DNA of 11,640 nt from contig SKWB01000134.1 in the NCBI GenBank assembly GCA_007129135.1, positions 1-11,640 of the forward strand. The letters are read 5' to 3'. Source of the DNA: Halococcaceae archaeon (GTDB taxonomy: Archaea > Halobacteriota > Halobacteria > Halobacteriales > Halalkalicoccaceae). This document shows positions 9,092 to 11,640 of this stretch, in pieces. Under the pieces are notes generated by a model that worked only from the letters and a program-made list of their open reading frames with translations, was not told where the DNA came from and did no database searches. The position numbers and the translations under genes are program-made. How positions within the stretch are numbered: position 1 is the first letter of the stretch; the number at the start of each line of letters is the position of its first letter.

Positions 9092-9154
9092 CGGTCCATC
9101 GGCCGTCGGTGAGAACCGCAGGCTCTTTCGCTCGTTCACGAGAGTGCCTACGTC

Positions 9155-9928
9155 ATGGACGCGCTTCTCACCGTCGTTCTGATCTCGCTCGCGGCCGGCT
9201 GCGCCACCGGGATCGGGGCGCTTCCGGTCTACGTGCGGACCTCGGTGAGTCACCGGGTCTACGACGGCGCGCTCGGCCTCGCCGGGGGGATCATGGTCGG
9301 AGCCGCAGTGTTCGCGCTCCTCCTCCCGGGCCTCGAACTCGGCTCGCTCGCCGAGGTCGTCGCCGGGTTCGTCGTCGGGGGCGCTGGCCTGCTCGTCGCG
9401 AACGCGCTGCTCCCGCATCTCCACCTCCGGTTCCGACGCGACCGGATCCACGGCCCGGCCGATCCGGACGTCGAGGACTCCTCGCGACGGGCGCTGCTCG
9501 TCGGTGGAGCCGTGACGCTCCACAACGTGCCCGAGGGGCTCGCCATCGGCATCGCCTTCGGCTCCGGGCTCGATTCGGTGGGCGTGGCCCTCGCGCTCGC
9601 CATCGCGATCCAGAACGTCCCCGACGGCTTCGCCATCGCCGTCCCGGCGAGCCAAACCGGGCTCTCGAACGCGAAGACCGTCCTCTACACGACGCTCTCG
9701 GGCGGCGTTCCCGAGCCGATCGCCGCGGTCGTCGGCTTCCTGCTCGTCGCCACCGTCTCGGGGGTCTTCCCGGTCGCCGCGGGCTTCGCCGCCGGAACGA
9801 TGATCGCCGTCGTCTTCCGCGAACTCGTCCCCTCCAGCCACGGTCACGGCTACGCCGACACCGCGACCGCGACCTTCCTCGCCGGCTTCGCGCTGATGCT
9901 GGTCGTCGATACGGTGCTCGTGGTCTGA
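9155..9928 (+). CDS. ZIP family metal (zinc/divalent cation) transporter, GufA-like
   Basis: A 257-residue membrane protein with about eight predicted helices (approximately 4-24, 40-58, 66-86, 113-135, 143-165, 176-203, 206-224, 237-256) and a polar loop with His and Asp at about 87-112. The ZIP signature lies in helix 4, HNVPEGLAIG (123-132), and helix 5, QNVPDGFAIA (153-162), with Glu187 in GGVPEP of helix 6. Compared with the bacterial GufA-type BbZIP, the metal ligands His, Asn, Glu and Gln are kept (His123, Asn124, Glu127, Gln153), while its helix-5 Asp and Glu are Asn154 and Asp157 here. ZIP proteins import Zn2+, Fe2+ or Mn2+ into the cytoplasm; the ion cannot be told. The gene is divergent from gyrB, with no convincing TATA box or Shine-Dalgarno. 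The start at 9155 leaves a short cytoplasm-free N-terminus directly before helix 1. Confidence 0.9.
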   Translation: MDALLTVVLISLAAGCATGIGALPVYVRTSVSHRVYDGALGLAGGIMVGAAVFALLLPGLELGSLAEVVAGFVVGGAGLLVANALLPHLHLRFRRDRIHGPADPDVEDSSRRALLVGGAVTLHNVPEGLAIGIAFGSGLDSVGVALALAIAIQNVPDGFAIAVPASQTGLSNAKTVLYTTLSGGVPEPIAAVVGFLLVATVSGVFPVAAGFAAGTMIAVVFRELVPSSHGHGYADTATATFLAGFALMLVVDTVLVV

Positions 9929-9955
9929 GGCTGGTGGTCCCGACCCTGTACCGGC

Positions 9956-9981
9956 TCGACCGCACGCAGTCGTGCGGTCGA
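9956..9981. terminator. Perfect 11-bp inverted repeat (hairpin) between convergent genes
   Basis: TCGACCGCACG (9956-9966), loop CAGT, CGTGCGGTCGA (9971-9981): an uninterrupted, very GC-rich stem. It begins 28 nt after the ZIP stop and lies about 100 nt beyond the stop of the convergent two-helix protein gene, so it may act as a 3' end hairpin for either transcript. No T tract follows, and archaeal termination normally depends on T-rich runs, so an mRNA-stability element or a protein-binding palindrome is an equal alternative. Confidence 0.45.
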
Positions 9982-10083
9982 AACAGGAACGACTCGCAAC
10001 GGTCACTACGGGCGGCGGTCCTCTCCCCGTCGGATCACGCTGGAGGGTTCCGGGCCATCGGAACGATCGCCACCACCGCCTCG

Positions 10084-10356
10084 CTACAGCCCCCGTCTAC
10101 TCCAGAGGAAGACCGCGAGGACGGCGAGCGCGAGGCCGACGACGGCGGACCACTGGCCGACCCCGGTGTCCGCTATCGGTGCGAGGAGGTCGACCACGCC
10201 CGTCAGTTGCAGCAGTCCGACCGCCACGAGCACCAGCAGAAAGATCGAGACCACGGCTATCGAGGTCCATCCCTTCGCCATCCAGGTGGCCTCGCGCTCC
10301 GCTTGCTGTTCGCTCGTCGTCGGCTCCTCGACGGAGTCCTCGTCCGGCTCCTGCAT
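10084..10356 (-). CDS. Small two-helix membrane protein, 90 aa, function unknown
   Basis: Residues 1-24 are acidic and polar (MQEPDEDSVEEPTTSEQQAE), followed by two hydrophobic helices at about 32-51 (IAVVSIFLLVLVAVGLL) and 68-86 (VVGLALAVLAVFLW), and a short basic end, WSRRGL, which suggests a cytoplasmic C-terminus. I do not recognise a family. Support for it being real: a strong Shine-Dalgarno, AGGTGA (10363-10368), lies 6 nt before the ATG, with a TATA-like element (10394-10397) about 40 nt upstream. Together they predict a transcript with a leader of about a dozen nucleotides. It is convergent with the ZIP gene across 155 bp and divergent from the four-helix protein gene. Nothing in the context indicates its job. 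Confidence 0.72.
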   Translation of the reverse strand: MQEPDEDSVEEPTTSEQQAEREATWMAKGWTSIAVVSIFLLVLVAVGLLQLTGVVDLLAPIADTGVGQWSAVVGLALAVLAVFLWSRRGL

Positions 10357-10362
10357 CGGCTG

Positions 10363-10368
10363 TCACCT
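10363..10368 (-). promoter_or_regulatory. Shine-Dalgarno of the 90-aa membrane protein gene
   Basis: AGGTGA on the minus strand, complementary to the 16S rRNA 3' end, 6 nt before the ATG at 10356. It fixes the start of this small gene. Confidence 0.55.
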
Positions 10369-10524
10369 GGTGGCCGAACGGCAGGCGCACGGGTATAGGT
10401 TCTACCTGCTCTCGAACGGTGGCTGCGACCCCCGAGGACCTGACGAGCGGACGCTTCGATCCGGGTCACGTCCTCTCTCGACCTCGAACCCGTCTCGATC
10501 GCACGAACCAGTCAGTATGCGAAC

Positions 10525-10530
10525 GGTTTA
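10525..10530 (+). promoter_or_regulatory. TATA-like element upstream of the four-helix membrane protein gene
   Basis: GGTTTA, 29 nt before an in-frame ATG at 10557 and 160 nt before the preferred ATG at 10689. It would give either a leaderless mRNA starting at 10557 or a leader of about 135 nt. It is inferred from position and composition. Confidence 0.4.
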
Positions 10531-10688
10531 GTGAACAATGTGCAAAGGGATAGCGTATGGGCTCCGACACCCGGACGCGACGCTCCGGCGGGCGGAACGG
10601 GCGGTCGGAGGGGCTCCCACCGAGGGGGACGGCACCCGGGCGGAAGACGCGTCCCGCCTACACGGATCGCCGGCAGATCTGGTACGGG

Positions 10689-11132
10689 ATGGGGAAACGT
10701 GGCTCCGACGAGAAGGGTCTCTTCGCCCAGCTCCTCCACGACGCCCCCACCCTGTTCGCGGAGGTGTTCGTCCTCGGCTTCCCGGCGATCGCCTACGTCT
10801 TCGTCGCGGACTTCGACGGCGGGGCGGGGTTAGCGGGACCGGCGTTCGTCCTCTGGATGACGATGACCGCGGTCGGGACGGCGGTACACGCCGGGCTGGT
10901 CCGCCCGCCGTTCACCGAGTTCCTCGGCTGGGTGACGCTCGCCCCCTCGCTCGTCGTCCTCAGACTCGTCTACTACAACCTCGTCCTTCTGGGCGGTGCC
11001 TACGCGAGCGCCGCGATCGGCTCCCTGGCGGGTGACGGGACGGTCGGGCTGGTCGCGGCCGCAGCGATCGGGAGCCTCGCGATGCTCCTGTTCCCCGCGC
11101 TCGCCGACAGGGTCGCCGGCCGACGCGGGTGA
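10689..11132 (+). CDS. Four-helix membrane protein, 147 aa, function unknown
   Basis: From the ATG at 10689 the protein has a short charged N-terminus (MGKRGSDEKGLFAQLLHDAP) and about four membrane helices: 22-41 (FAEVFVLGFPAIAYVFVADF), 50-70, 82-110 and 118-137, ending RVAGRRG, so the C-terminus is probably cytoplasmic. I do not recognise a family and see no catalytic or metal motif. The start is uncertain: the frame continues in-frame to an ATG at 10557, which would add 44 residues rich in Arg and Gly (for example GSDTRTRRSGGRNGR). That extension is basic and has an abnormally GC-rich second codon position, so I treat it as untranslated; against this, a TATA-like box sits 29 nt before 10557, ideal for a leaderless start there. 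No Shine-Dalgarno precedes 10689. Confidence 0.7.
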   Translation: MGKRGSDEKGLFAQLLHDAPTLFAEVFVLGFPAIAYVFVADFDGGAGLAGPAFVLWMTMTAVGTAVHAGLVRPPFTEFLGWVTLAPSLVVLRLVYYNLVLLGGAYASAAIGSLAGDGTVGLVAAAAIGSLAMLLFPALADRVAGRRG

Positions 11133-11208
11133 GTCGGCTCTCCTCCTCGGGAGCGAACGGCCAGCTCGGAGGGAACTCCTCGTCGGTCAGGAAGCGGAGC
11201 GACGCGGG

Positions 11209-11640
11209 TCAGACCGCGATCCACCCGTTGACGGGCCGCAGTCTGACGACGCCGGCGATCTCGCTGGGACGTTCTTCACCGGGGAGGACCTCGACGATCC
11301 CCCTTTGAGCGTCGAGTAGATCCCAGAGGAGGGCGTCGACGTCGCTCCCATCGACGACGTGTTCGTCCTCGATCGTACCCTCGATGCGTCCATCCCTGAA
11401 CGGCTCTCCCTCGATGATCGCGCCGCTTCCCTCCGGGCCGAACAGCCTCACCCAGACCGTCCCCTCCTCGTCGTCGTCGCGAATCCGTATCTCGGACGCG
11501 CCATCGTCGGAGATCCCCCTGACGCTCAGTTCGAACCTCATTGGCGTCTCATCGCCCCCGACGAGATCCAACCGCCCCTTCGCCCTGGAGTTCACCTTCT
11601 CGTGACCCGGTACCGACGGGTTGTCGGAGAGACGGGCGAA
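11209..11640 (-). CDS. Acidic protein of unknown function, 5' end probably beyond the window
   Basis: The visible 143 codons end at a TGA (11209-11211). The recognisable core begins MRFELSVRGISDDGASEIRI, continues through an acidic, beta-strand-rich stretch (DDDEEGTVWVRLFGPEG) and a short helix (VDALLWDLLDAQRG), and ends VVRLRPVNGWIAV. There are no membrane helices or cysteines and I recognise no family. Starts inside the window would be the ATG at 11541 (110 aa) or the GTG at 11595 (128 aa). I extend it to the edge because the frame stays open to 11640, and 11542-11640 shows coding-like GC by codon position (by hand count about 67, 48 and 85 percent), while the other two frames on this strand hit stops. 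No TATA box is seen before 11541, only a weak GGGGGCGA. If the ATG is the true start, the part beyond 11541 is leader. Confidence 0.65.
   Translation of the reverse strand, partial: FARLSDNPSVPGHEKVNSRAKGRLDLVGGDETPMRFELSVRGISDDGASEIRIRDDDEEGTVWVRLFGPEGSGAIIEGEPFRDGRIEGTIEDEHVVDGSDVDALLWDLLDAQRGIVEVLPGEERPSEIAGVVRLRPVNGWIAV

Larger units (their letters stand above)
10357..10688. other. Region without a convincing gene; holds two divergent promoters
   Basis: Between the two membrane protein genes. Minus-strand signals for the 90-aa gene lie at 10363-10397. A plus-strand TATA-like GGTTTA at 10525-10530 precedes an ATG at 10557 by 29 nt. Open frames in this stretch (for example from 10538) have a very GC-rich second codon position, unlike real haloarchaeal genes, and resemble nothing I know. 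Composition is locally less GC-rich around 10500-10556. No tRNA-like structure or repeat was seen. Confidence 0.5.

Noticed and set aside
10400..10553. Possible degenerate gene ending at 10553 (reads ATPEDLTSGRFDPGHVLS on the plus strand)
   Set aside because: It looks briefly protein-like, but has no credible start, poor codon-position composition upstream and no known relative; too weak to call a pseudogene.
10538..10740. Alternative frame from the ATG at 10538, possibly frameshifted into the four-helix gene
   Set aside because: The second codon position is far too GC-rich and the frame then runs as a shadow of the membrane protein; there is no evidence of a broken gene.

Overview
This is an ordinary housekeeping stretch of a haloarchaeal chromosome (class Halobacteria). 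Three things show this: GC is very high (roughly two-thirds of bases), the proteins are rich in Asp and Glu with a strong G/C preference at third codon positions, and archaeal TATA-like boxes sit about 25-28 nt before several ATGs, the spacing of leaderless haloarchaeal transcripts. I cannot name the genus. I found no rRNA, tRNA, CRISPR array, transposase or integrase.

Layout, left to right. The window opens inside the 3' end of an M50 (site-2) membrane protease gene (+), which meets a universal stress protein gene (-) tail to tail. Divergent from usp is purM (+), which runs tail to tail into a 58-codon gene (-). Upstream of that on the minus strand lie a type II NADH dehydrogenase-like flavoprotein gene and then a winged-helix regulator gene, each with its own leaderless-type promoter. 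Divergent from the regulator is an arginase gene (+), which ends one base from the stop of gyrA (-). gyrB and gyrA form an operon transcribed leftward from a promoter near 9026. Divergent from gyrB is a ZIP metal transporter gene (+). After a perfect 11-bp inverted repeat comes a two-helix membrane protein gene (-), then a four-helix membrane protein gene (+) whose start is uncertain. Last is an unrecognised acidic protein (-) whose reading frame is still open at the window edge.

How the genes fit together. gyrB and gyrA make the two subunits of DNA gyrase. purM and arginase are metabolic genes (purine synthesis; arginine to ornithine and urea). The NDH-2-like protein feeds electrons from NAD(P)H toward quinones. 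Usp, the M50 protease and ZIP suggest stress, membrane and metal homeostasis but form no evident pathway. The block regulator/arginase is the only place where the layout suggests local control: the two are divergent, and a 19-bp palindrome abuts the arginase TATA box.

No undescribed multi-gene system is evident. The observations most worth checking are the near absence of CTAG (4 copies, 3 of them on TAG stops at convergent gene ends), the palindrome at the arginase promoter, the 11-bp hairpin after the ZIP gene, and the unresolved gene starts at the right end.
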